Below, piece after piece: positions 1 through 12,600 of a stretch of 64,000 nucleotides of DNA. Made by a program: the position numbers and the translations under genes. Source of the DNA: Apricaphanius iberus (lineage: Eukaryota; Chordata; Actinopteri; Cyprinodontiformes; Aphaniidae); the NCBI GenBank assembly GCA_028564705.1, contig JAPXFQ010000385.1:2170001-2234000 (forward strand), in the 5' to 3' direction. Below the pieces are notes generated by a model that saw only the letters and a program-made list of their open reading frames with translations, did no database searches and had not been told where the DNA came from. The first letter of the stretch is position 1. Each line of letters opens with the position of its first letter.

Positions 1-86
1 CCGTTCACAGCTGGAGATAGGCACCAGCCCCCCCCGCGACCCCTTGAGTAATAAGCGGTTCAGAAAATGGATGGATGGATGGATGA
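1..86 (+). mobile_element. Rex3/RTE-type LINE 3' tail with GGAT repeats
   Basis: The window opens inside a very common fish retroposon end: GCTGGAGATAGGCACCAG, a C run, GCGACCC, then TAAGCGGTTCAGAAAATGG followed by GGAT tandem repeats. This layout matches the 3' end of Rex3-like (RTE clade) LINEs, whose tails end in GATG-type repeats. The body lies left of the window. Confidence 0.7.
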
Positions 87-863
87 AAATGTTTTTGTTT
101 TGTCTGAACTGGTAAAATACTGTACATTTTACATTTTAACGGAATTAGCTTATGGTAATAAATAATATTTAATGTTTAGCATTTATCTCTGAGTGCATAA
201 ATTACAGGGAAGATGGTTAAAGTTATATTCTTTAAATAACATTTCATTTTTTACTGAAAGACACAAAGAGATATTTATCTAAAGAAAGAAAGCAGACAGA
301 CAAATAGAGCAAATAGAAAAAGCCAGCATTAAAATAATATGGACTTTAACCTTTACCTTAAGTTCTGGTTTCAAGAAAAAGAAACAGCTCGGCTTTGGGC
401 TTTACCTTCTGCTCTCCTTTTTGATTAACCTACACATTAGAAGCACATTTTCCAGGGTGAAATTGGATGGGGATTTGGAAACAGATGCATAGTATTTCTT
501 GCACCTCTCTTTTCTTCGCAGTAATTTGGGGCGTGGCTTTGATCTGCCTTGTTTGAATGTGAGCATTTATGAGGCTCTAAGGTTTCCTTTGGCTTCACGT
601 TTGATTCATTTGCTGCATTTATATTATGTGGCTGGACTTAACATTTTAGCCAGTTATAATAGGCGACTTTGCTGAGCTCTATTTGATAGACATTTTGCTA
701 CAATGGTCAGGTCAAACTTCAAACTGTGCTTTGATGTAGGCTTACACAGTCTGTACACTACTTTTATTTCCCTGCAGGATCTAGAAAAAGTATTATATTT
801 CTCAAAAAAAAATATTAGAAAATATGTGCACTAGTGGCACATAAATACTATCAATACATAGAA

Positions 864-1195
864 TTAGGGAAGCAACGATACAATGTTTTTTGAACCGATA
901 CGATACCAATTCATGGATCAGAGTACTTGCTGATACGGCGTACCAATGCCGATATTTCTTAAACACAAAAACATGCAATGAACTGAAAAGAAGGTTTTAT
1001 TTTCTTCTCTGCTTGTTAAAAAAAGAGCACAAAACTAAAATTACACGTAAAAAAATTAAATTTTCTGTGAAATTATTGCAAAGTTTTTACATTTAAAGTA
1101 TTGGTTCATGGTATTGGTTAACTGTAACTGATACCAATACGAGAACAGAGCACGGTATTGGAGCCGATACCCAATACCGGTACAGGTGAATCCCT
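864..1195. mobile_element. hAT-type MITE with 8-bp target duplication
   Basis: 332 bp flanked by the perfect 8-bp direct repeat ACATAGAA (856-863 and 1196-1203). The left end reads TTAGGGAAGCAACGATAC. The reverse complement of the right end reads AGGGATTCACCTGTAC, so the termini are imperfect inverted repeats. The interior is rich in CCGATAC/GTATCGG-type motifs, as in common fish elements starting TAGGGATGCACCGATA. An 8-bp duplication is the hallmark of hAT transposition. It has no transposase, so it was moved in trans. Confidence 0.75.
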
Positions 1196-1774
1196 ACATA
1201 GAAAACAGTTTACAACTAAAAGGAATACTGTCAATGAAATAATTATTTAGTTTCATTTTGTGTATGTTTTTTAACAACACAATATTTCCTAAATGACACT
1301 TTTACTATAACGTAACTTTATGGTGGCTTTAAAGAATAATCAGCCCTTCCATGTGCAACATAATTTTAAAAATAATTTTTGTGATGACATTTTTTTGACA
1401 TATGTTAGTTTGTTTAGACCAAATGTTTGGTGTATAACTGCTATGAAGAGAAAGTTAGGTGTGAATCAAGATATAAAAATATTGGTTACTGTGAACAATA
1501 TTTGAATAAATTCATAATCAGATTGCACTTTCTGGTGGCATATTTTAGGACAGAATTTAAGGTGCTTTTAATGCTTTTTAAAACCAAATATTGGTCTATT
1601 TATCAGATTTGCTTTGATCATTCATAATCATTAGATAACTCAGTTCTTCTGGAGGGGGATTCTATTAGTGCCTTAAGTGACAACTACGAAACATTTGTCA
1701 TTTAATTTTATGGATTTTACCATTCACAGAATTTAGAAGCTAATTTAAAGTTTAAGAACTAGTTTATTGAGTTT

Positions 1775-1848
1775 ATTCTGTCTTTGTTTTGTTTTTGTTT
1801 TCTTTCTTTTTTTTTCTTTGCTTCTTTGTTTCTTGCTTTCTTTCGTCT

Positions 1849-1885
<37 letters not shown>

Positions 1886-1889
1886 CATA
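1775..1889 (+). repeat. CTTT-rich pyrimidine tract
   Basis: About 115 bp almost entirely of T and C in irregular CTTT/GTTT units. It lies about 460 bp upstream of the first visible tnr acceptor, so it is not that exon's own polypyrimidine tract. Confidence 0.7.
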
Positions 1890-2346
1890 GCATATTGTTT
1901 ATACCTATCAATTTGTTTAGTTTTATATTTGCCTTCATTTTACATTTTATCACAAGTATTTTCGTCTTTGTATGTGCATGTTTGCTATTTATGGTTTACA
2001 CTTTTTTAACCTTAGTGTATTCATTTTATAAGCTATCAAAACACACATAGAATGACAGTCCCCAAAGTGTTTATACTATTTGTTTCTTTTATGGCTTCTA
2101 TTTCTATGTATTACAACCATCATGGCTAAAATTGTCTCCAAGCAATCACTTTATAAATTTCCATTGATTTCTGAGAAAAATTTTAATAACCCCAGGGGAA
2201 TCCCAACCCCAACTTTGGGGATTCATTGCTCTGAAGCATTAAAAGAAACCTTAAACAATACAAATATTTTGATATTTTTAATATTGTCTTTTTGAGAAGG
2301 TTTTGAATTCAAGTTAATGATTCTCTACTAAATGTTGTTCTTCTAG

Positions 2347-2466
2347 AAATGGATCCACCAAAGGAGCTGGCAGTGTTAGATGTGACAGAGGATGCAATGA
2401 CCATCTCTTGGATCAAGCCTCTGGCTCCCTTTGAATTTTATAAGCTCTTCTGCCAGTCAGCTAGAG
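2347..2466 (+). CDS. tnr: tnr exon: FN3 domain A, first half
   Basis: This is the first coding exon in the window (phase 1 in, phase 1 out, 39 full codons). The acceptor follows a pyrimidine-rich stretch ending TTCTAG, and the donor is GAG|GTAAC. It encodes [12 protein letters not shown], then TISWIKP, the conserved B-strand/tryptophan part of an FN3 fold, then FEFYKLF. By similarity it is the start of the third-from-last FN3 of tenascin-R. It pairs with the next exon across a 320-bp intron to make one 264-bp domain. Confidence 0.9.
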
Positions 2467-5400
2467 GTAACATGCTTTATATTTCAGTAATCAGTCTGTA
2501 CTAACTGCACAATAAAATATGATACAATGTACTACACTAGTATATATGAAGGTAGTACATACGAGGTACATTTTTTAGTAGCACATTGTTACACTGTGTG
2601 TTATAGCTAATTAATCATGACATTTTATCAGTCAACTTTAATTGAATTTTAGATTAAAATTCCATACTGATCAGCAACTTAGTCCTTGAAGCAAAACAGG
2701 TAGCAGCTGGCTACATGGTACACTATGAACAGAATGTGGGATGACAGTGATGCCTAACGTTTCGGCTTGTCTTGTGCCTGCTGCAGGTCGAGTGGACAGC
2801 GAGATAATCGACAGCGATGTGACAAACTACACCTTTTCTAGTCTGTCTCCTGCCACAGAGCACAAAATCAGCCTCAGCTCTGTCAGAGGGAGTCAAGAGA
2901 GCAGAGTTGTCAGCACATCTGTCTTCACAGGTAGAAGTTAACAGTCAATAAGAACGCCCACAAGACAACATCGTACTCAGGATAGGCAGTTTCAGTGTTG
3001 TTTTATAGTTTATTATCCTGTAATGAGATTTATTTATACAGCACATATTAATGGAAAACGTAAAAAGGTGTTACTTATTTCAAGCAAAACATAGGGTCAT
3101 TTAACTAGGCATTTGCCTATTGTTTCCACTCAAAACTTTAGTAAATCAATTCAACAATATCCATTAGTACTTAGTAAATTTAAAAGGCAGCCAGATAACC
3201 CACTAGTGTTAATCAGTATTACATAGTTTATGATATTAGCATTGTGATTATGTAGCACTTAACTAACTAACCAATAATGTTTTCACTACAGTATCTGCTT
3301 TTCTTATCTTTTAGTTAGTTTAAGATTTTGTAAAGCCCAAAAAATTGTGGATCAAGTGATGTCCACTGTTTTCTGTAATAACAAAGACTGTATCGTATCA
3401 GCACAAATATTAATTGCGATACTGTTGTGGAAAATTGCAGTGATGACACTGATCAACATTAAGGCACATAATATTCACAAAACTTTTCTTTTCCATTAAA
3501 TATTGTAAACTCAGTTTAAGGATGAGCTGTAGACTAACCATGCATACCATTAATATGTATAACAGACTGACACTTGATGTCCTGATTTTTGTGACTACGT
3601 TGGTCTTATAAAACAGACTAACTAGGAAACAATGGCAACCAGTACACTCAGACCTGTTAGACTAATAAACATAAGTAGTTATATTTAAAAACTTGTCTAT
3701 GCAAAACATTGGCACATTTCTCCATACGACTGACAAAAAAATAACAAAGAGTACATCAAGAGCAGGTGTGGGGAGTTAATGTCCCCTGGACAGCAGTACC
3801 AAATATTTAAAGAAGAAATAGCAGATCTATGGGTAATAAAAAGTAAACCGTATCAATTTTATGAGAAGCAAATAAATTTCAAAAAACATTTATCTTACTG
3901 AAAAGTGGAAACCGAGGCAACCAAGATTAAAACGGGTTGTCTTAACTGTATGTAATGACTTTTTTTTGAGTCAGTTAATCAACCAGTCCTTCCCTTATCT
4001 TTCACCAGCACTTTATGCCTTTCTGCTTTTGTCTGAAGTGCTTTGTTGATGCTTCTGTTTATTTGTAGCATCTGTCATGTAAAGCCAGGTGATGCTCAGA
4101 AGATCGATCAAAAACTGTGCAGGATTCTATATCTGATGCCAAACTGGCCTCTTGGCAGAAAAATATGTTCCATGGTGATGTTTATTAAAGTTATCAAAGA
4201 ACAGACTGCAAACACAGCTTTTGAGGATTTTTGTTTTATATTCTGGAGCCAGGACTGTGTAATTCTAGGAACCGTTCAAACATAGTAGAAGATACATAAT
4301 ATACATATGATAAAGTTAATTAATAGCCTACATCAACATAAATAGTAGTTTAGTAGTGTATGTGATTAACTCCAATTTATTAGGATTCAAAGCTAAAACA
4401 AGATTAGGTCAAGACACTTCTTATAATGCACATACAATTTTCAAGTTACAACACCCTGAGTTTTTAGCAGAAGTAAATTGCTAGTTCATTCTTTGATAGA
4501 CTGTGCAACAAGCTCTTATACAAGTACTTGCACGGAGATGTCACATAAAATCTAAGATACAGCTGACATTGTAGGACTCTTTCCTGGAGCAACAGATGAA
4601 AGTGTCCATACCAAGATTCTGTAATTGGTTACCACCTCCCAGCTCCATCTCACTCTGAGCTATCACTCTTGCTGCTTTCTCTCCTCACTTATCTCTTTAT
4701 CCATTTGACTCACTTCGATCTTCCAGTATGACTGTCTGTCTCTGCCTTTTTATTTCTTCTTTTATCTCTCTGTCTTATGTTTCCTATTTTTTTATTCTGT
4801 CTTTTCTTAATCCTCACTTGCCTGGTTCTTGCTTTACTTTTGTATTTTGTATATGTTAAACATCTCATTTTTTTCTCCCTATTTGAAATGTGACATCAGT
4901 CACAATCAAAAGTAAAAAAAGACATCATGTTTGTCGCAAAAATATTCTTCCAACCAAAAAATAGCACAGTATTATATGATAATACTGTAGGTAGGATCAA
5001 GGAAGGTTTCCAGCTCTTAAATAAATTCCTGTCTGTTCCTTTTCCCAACCATTCTTTGAGCACAGTCGTTGAGACTGCAATTGCCTGAAAAGTACATAAC
5101 TCTAAAGTAAAGCTTGTTAGAAAGGGTAAATAAAATTTTCCTCACATAGCACAATGCACAACCAGGGACACTTTAATACTGCTGTGAACAATACATTAAC
5201 AAGGGATTTGAGGAGTATTGCCCCAGCCTAGTATTTAATGACTTGCAAAACACCACAGTTGCAACATAACTCACTTTCATAATCAATTATTGTGAATAAG
5301 GCTGAAAATAGCAGCCAGCCACTCTTTATTTTGCTAACGTGGTAGATAATGTTAATCTAACAGGAATCTCTTGACACTAAGTAGGCAACGTCACAATTTG

Positions 5401-6587
5401 TTTAAAGGGATAACGTCTGTACACATTTTTACAGTGTTTGGACCCTTCACTTTTTTACAACACAAACATTTAATCAAATAAACTTCTTTTAGTGGCCTAA
5501 ATGTATCTTTTTTCCACATGATCTGTTGAGATTTTAGTTTTTCTAAAAAGAAAAAAACACCAGAGGGGTTGATTTTAACTCATTTAGGAGACCCTGACAA
5601 TGTCTAGACTTGAAGAAGCTACAATGTTTGCCTTTTCTACAGATTTCTGAATTACTAGTAGAATAACAGTTGACTGATAGGAAATAGAAACTACATTGAA
5701 ATAAAAGCTTTTTTTTTCATATTGTATATGTAATAAAAATTAAGAAATTGTGGCTGAAATATTTGCTCAAAATATCAGAATGTAGGGCAAAGATCTGACT
5801 TTGATTTACCGACAAATCAAAACAGAAAAAAGTACAAACTAAACAAATTCAAGACTGTTACAGAATATTGGTATGAGTCATTGGTCTTTCAGATAATCAT
5901 TAATGATACTTTATGGGGAATTTTTTTATTTTAGCAGAATATGTACTCGATGCACAATTACCTAAAGAGCTCTTAAATGAAGTTATACGGCATCATGATG
6001 GTACTCGGTTATTTGGGTCAAAACGGTTAGTCAATATCACCACAATGCGGTTGTGCAACAATGTAGTTGCCATGGTAATGAACAAATAGCTACAGGAAAG
6101 CGGAGCTTGCAGTATTTTACTTTTTTTTTTTATTAACACCACAATGATTCTCGACATGCATAATTCTTGCTGAAACTTTCTGTACCCCCCAGTAAAAATT
6201 AACCAACACTTAAATGGCCAAAAATGTATAGTGACAAAGAAAAAACCCAAAAACAATGTATGAAAAAAGTAAAATTCGGAAGCAGTGAACGAAACAATGG
6301 AGAGAAGAAGGGAGAAAAAAAATGTATTTATTAGATTTTGGCAGAAAACAGTTAGGCTTATCTAAGGCAACTTCTGTCCTTTCTGTTTTACAGACCCAGT
6401 GAAAGCTATCATCCTTAAATAGAGCACTATAACATTTAAATAAGATTTGAATGTGTTTTATTTCTTAAAAGGTGGTCTATAATTTTCAGAACAGTGTTTA
6501 ACAAAGTGATAGTACTGTCAGTTGCACTGTAAGATTTCACAATAATCCCAATGCTTGTGGTAATAACTATCTGGTGTTAATTAGCAA

Positions 6588-6626
<39 letters not shown>

Positions 6627-9600
6627 CATGGAGATACAAACAATTATTTAGGCTGAAATGGTTCTACACCAGTGAGAAAAGAAAGTAACAGAAAAATCTT
6701 AAATAATAGGTCATGTCTCACATTTCACATTCATCTATTATCTGTATTACCATTACTTCCGCATTCTGTGTATTTACCATGAAAAACCCTAAATCAGCGT
6801 ATTGCACTGCAACTCCCCACAGCGCACCTAACATTCAGTGTAAACATGGCTGCTGCAGCAGAGACAAATATTTGACCTTGCACCATTTGAGTGTTAGTTT
6901 GACATCACAAACACCCACAGTATGGCTCTGGGATTAAGATGAAGTTCATGTTCACATAATGAAAAATCTTTCTGTTTTTTTCTTTTTTTGCTTTAGCTTT
7001 ACAAAGAGAGATGGTTGGTAATATATGGAAGGTTTATTATTATCTCAAATAAAAAGTTTAACATTTTAAAGGCAGGCCTTTTAGACTTTTGCCCCCCCCC
7101 CCAAACTCAAATATTCATACAGGCTTGGAAAGTCTTGTTTCTGTACCTTAACCCAATGGTTGTTTCCAAGTAGAGCAAAATGAGAACAAAAACAATAAAT
7201 GGGGCATCAAAAGAATATACAGCCTTGATTAGAAATTGTAATATAACTGCATACATTTATTTCCAGTTTCTGACTAATTTAATTTTGTTTTGTTTTTTGT
7301 TATAGTTATTGGGTGAAGGTAACTGATCTTATTAGCAACAATCACAACTAATAATTCCTGAACTATCTTTTCCAGAAACCTATAGCCTTCATGTTTGTAT
7401 CTTCTACTTACTGTTGTTAAATAATAATGCAGTCATTTGAAAGCCAGCAGCGCTTTGATCTGAGTGTAGAAATGTTCATCATCAAGGAAAAATAAAGATC
7501 CGTTTTCGCCTTACAACACATTGGTTGCTCTAAGACATGCCATTTTTCAGCTGTATACACATCATGTATACTGCAGTGCTCCACATGTACATGTGCCCCA
7601 TGTGCTCCACTGCATTTGTGCAACTGCTACTGCAATAGGATCCAATACACACTTCATGCCGGAGATTCATTTCAGCATATTCGATAGCTAAAACTGAAGG
7701 GGAAACTGATGGCCTGCTCAACTTTCTGTTTTGATCAGAAATGATTATCTGGATTATGATTATCTGGGGCATTTATTCCTAGAAAGTGCAGACCAATGAT
7801 CCATGATATAAAAAAATAACCAGAATAGGACAGAGTGAATACATAAAGCATATGCTGTCCTGACATAACAGAACAAAAAATTTCACCCCATTGATCCTAA
7901 TATACTTACCTTGCCTAATCAAGCTCTTTTACAAAGCAATTTTAACCATCAAATGAACAAGATTCATCTCATTAAGACCTATTTTGTTCAAACCTGACCA
8001 GCAGGCCAAAGAAAAGAGGACATTTTCACTGATCAACAAGACATGCTCTCCCTGCAGAGGATCTGCTGAGAACAGTTGGAAAAGGCAGCCATCCACCATC
8101 CTCATAGCCTTTGGTCGTGATGACGTTGATGATGTCACCAGTGGTGGCCACAGACCAATAGGAGAGCTTCTGGGCTGCAGTTAAGCAGGCCGGGAAATGC
8201 AGTCTACTCTTGGGAAAATGGCTTCATCCCAACACGTATAATAAAAATTGTAAGGTGTTCCTCCCAACAGTCCCAACTTGCAGAGTCTGCCACTCCAAGC
8301 AGTTGGCATCCAAAAATTTGTAATTCTTCATCAGTGGAGAAAGAATGTATAAGTAGCATAGCATGAGATTAGGTAACATTTGGTCATTGCTGCAACACTG
8401 TTGCAGTACATATTTATGTTTTTAGCAGTACTGTTATTAAATTCTTTTGGTTGCAGATCCATATTTGCAAGGTCATATTGCAAACTCTTAAGTATCAGTT
8501 TTGTTAAAAAGATTTGTTGGTGTTTAATTTACTGAAAACTGCTAAACATTTTTCACCACACACAACAGTAGAACAGGGGTTTAAAATCTCACATTGTGGC
8601 TGGATGTGAATTTTGGATTTATAACCTCAGAAATATAGCATAGCAAAGTTCATTCAGTTATCATTGTATCTCAACCATCTTGCTTTCATAATTGAAGGGA
8701 GTGATCCTATTAATGTTAGGAAATTGACTTGGGTAGATTACACAAAATTCCCTGACATTTTTCTGTATTTAAAGTAATTACTGTTGTCAAATCAGTTAAT
8801 CTATTCCAGCGACACCTAAAACGCACTGTGAATTGCTTCAGCATGCCAATGAATGCAGTTTTTTTTTTTTTATAAGACTATTATCAGTCATCTGATCTGC
8901 AGAACTTGGATCTCCCTTAGATTTCCACATCAGCCTGCCTCACTCGCTGCTGTGCCAAACTAACTTGCCTGAGGAGAAATTGGGGTTGAAACACTGGGGT
9001 TAAAGGTATAATTAAATTCAAGCTCAATTTTGGCATGTCCAGCAGTCTGAAAGTGAAATTAAAAAGAGGCTGGGGAAGCAGTTGGCTCTAGAGAATATTT
9101 GAGTTTTGCCTATATCATTTGGCTTTCAAAGAGAATTTCTTTATCTATAGACTCATTGAATAAAATATTTTCATTCAACTAGGATCTGAATGCAATAGGG
9201 AATAGGCATAAATCTGTATAAGTGAATGTCGATGTCATCCCTGACCATATTTCATCATAATCATTTTCACGTTAAATCCTTAACCTTTTATTTCATAGTT
9301 GTTCCCTTTTACTCTCTTTGTATTAAAATGTGTAGTTTCAAATTCATTTTTTCTATATGCATAGCTATGGACATGCCTGCGGAATTGACAGCCCTCAACA
9401 TCACTCCACAAGGAGCCCTCCTGAGGTGGAATCCTCCCCTGTCCAATGTGGACAACTATGTACTGACCATCACACATAACCAGCGTGAGTTCTCATTCTC
9501 TTACTGTTAGTCATTTGCTATTTGTTGCTCCCTAAATCGCTGAGTTCATTGATGCTTAAAGGCAATTATTCCTTTGCTTGTATCTCTTGTATGAAATCAT

Positions 9601-12600
9601 GAACTCTGTTTGATGTTTTAAATGTGTGTGAAGTCTTTTGTTTAACAACCAAAGTGCAATAAGCAATTTAGAACTTATGTGAGATCAGCCGTGGTTGATG
9701 TTTTATTTGCTTTACTGTGATTTAAGAACTATAAGTTAACTGAGTTAAGAAAGCTAATATACAGGTTTGACAGTATGCCCATAAAACACCCTTAGCTTTA
9801 CCACTTGTTTCTGTCTCAATACATCAACAGTATTAAACTTACTTGAGTCAATTCAAGTCTTGGCCCTGCTGAGGATGTTTTCAAGCAGACCAGTTTGTTA
9901 GGGTGCCTGTTAACTGTTAACATGTTCACTCTGTTTTGATAAAACGTATTAATAGTTCAGTTCGTAATGTATTTCAATGTGGTTTCTGTTAATTCCTGGT
10001 TTAAAAATCTTGCTCCTTTTGTGAAATTGATGATTTGCTTTGACCTTCATAAACTTCAGGGACTAGTGTTTCAGCTGAAGTCTGAACACCTACATTGAGA
10101 ACAGAAGTATTTGTATCTGTTTATAGCTCAGGAAGATCAGAAAACACAGGCTTACCCTAGGCTGGAGCACTTTCCCTTTCACTTACAATGTCATTGTAAA
10201 GGATGAAAAAAGCTTGGTTTGTTTAAGTAGTATCCAGATGAATTAAATCAACAAAAATGATGTGCAAACTGAACACACAAAATATGCAGTAATTTATAAA
10301 GTTTGATGATGCAAAATAACAATTCATGGGTTGCTGTGGGTGGAGCTGACAAAATTACAGATATAAGACCCACAAGTGCCCCCTAACCCTTCTAGGATAA
10401 GGGGTATAGATAATAGATGGATGAAAGACCCATGAGTGTGGTCGAGCAATACTGATCATTTAAATAAAATTTGATCATCACCCTGAGTCAATATGGGGAA
10501 TCAAATAAGGAATTCCAAATTATAGTTTTACAAATTGTAGCATCTACTCTACAGAGCAGTTGTTCCATTGTGAGATTAGAGGTCCTTTGAGACAGTACAG
10601 ATCTATAGCACTTGATTTCATTTTTCATTTCATAATTAGTTTAACCTTGGCACAGACAATACATTTATTAAAGAGCCTGAACTTTGACTGCAGCTCTTGT
10701 CTTGAGCATCTCAAAGCCAGATCCGGATTTGAAATTATGCAGATCCAGGTTATTCTTGAACCAACGCTGCAATAAGAAGGCAGAACAAGCTGTTTTTATT
10801 TTTAAGCAAGCATAACACAGGGGGAGTAGTTATTAACACTTCTTGGGAGTTCTTCTAATAATATTTTTTCTACAAGAAAGTCTGCAGAAAGTCTTTAGAC
10901 TGCTATTCATTTAAATTATGTTATTTGGCTGAATAGATATAGGGAGTTACACCCTAGCTTACTAGAATGGAACCAGAATATATCAGATACAGAGGTAATA
11001 TGTATGCTGGACAGATATTTGCAAAAAAGCGCCAACCAGGATTTGGAAAAGTGTGAAGTAAGGTTTCAACCAATTCCGATGAATGATAACATTGCCAACC
11101 CAGGTCAATAAACAAAGTATCCACTGAATATTGCACTGCATAAAAAAAAAAAAGTAGTCCATCAACTGCCTTATAATCATGTTTCACCATCATTTATGTT
11201 TTTTTTTTTGACATAATCTTCTAAAGAAAACAATAACTATTAAATTGTAAGTTATCTCAGTACACTTAAGACATTTACAGTTGTGATAAGAAGCCGAAGT
11301 ATTGCTGGGAAACAACTGCTAGATTTGACCAATGATAAGAAATGTATCTCCATTTAAGTATTTGGTAATTACAGAGCCCACAGTTATGATTTAGATCAAA
11401 AAAGTCTCATAATTTGCCTCATTTTGCAGAGTTGTTCCCAAAGGCCTTTTTCATCTATTAGCATAAATGGCCTGTGAACCCACTAAACTGAAACCTTACC
11501 CAAATATTGGTGAAGAAGGGTAAACACTGAGATTCAAATACATTCTTTTTCCTTGATTTTGGTACTTTGCATTTGCCTTGTAAAAGCCTTCACATATGTT
11601 TAACCTTTTGATTCAAAAACATTAATGTATGTTTTAATATGTTAGATCAATCCAAAGTTGTGATTATTTTTAAATGGGAGGGAAAATCATACAGTTTTAC
11701 CTTGTTTTATTTTTCTTTTTCCTTTTTTTTATACAAATAAAATTAAGAGGTTTATGGCATACATACTTTGTCCCAGAAGACTCAGACAGGCACGATTTAT
11801 ATGCAAATATTTTCATATGTTTATTTGTAAAAAAAATTTAAACTGAATCATTTTCCTTTCATTGGTGACTATTTGTAGGATGTTGGTATTTGTTTAATAA
11901 ACAACTATGTGTTGGTTGTGTTTTTTTTGGGTTTTTTTTAGTGACTGCAGATACTTTCTTGGTTGAAGGAAACAAGCATGAGCACCAGCTGTCCAACCTT
12001 AAGCCAAGCACCACCTACTCTGTAGCCTTGTATGCCACCAAAGGACCTCTAACAAGTGGCACTGTTATCACCAACCTTCAGACACGTATGTGTTTATTTT
12101 ATTTGGCTGGTCTCAGCACACGATCTCTGTGGTTAGCAGTCGTACCTCACAGTAGGATACCCTTTCTCATTCTGATTTGGTCCACTCTGTGTGTAAGATG
12201 TTTCACAATATTTGCAAAACCTCTCAGTGGGTGTGTAATTTAATTCAAAGAAAAACTTTTTTTGAATGTTTTTTTTTTTTTTTTTTTTTTTTAAGGAACT
12301 CACGTACATTTTTCTCATTATTATTATTTTTTTGGAGTGGGGTGGGGGGTGGGGTCAGCTTGTCTTTGTCTCGGGTGAGATACATCAACAACATTTTCAA
12401 ACCATATTCCCTTCTCAAATGTAGCCTTAAAGTGTGTAGTTTCCAGACGATAGGGGGCAGTACATACCTAAATCATTGCAAGCAAGCAGCATTTTTGTGT
12501 TCAAGTGACGACGGATGGCTATACGGGCCGAAAATTGCAAATGCATGACTTTCTACTAGGACAAAGCATATAGTTTAACCTCCAGATAAATATATGCAGA

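Larger units (their letters stand above)
87..2346 (+). other. tnr: Intron upstream of first visible tnr exon
   Basis: Apart from the small hAT-type element at 864-1195 and a pyrimidine tract at 1775-1889, I see nothing coding here. No further FN3 exon was found in this stretch, so the preceding tnr exon is left of the window. Confidence 0.6.
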
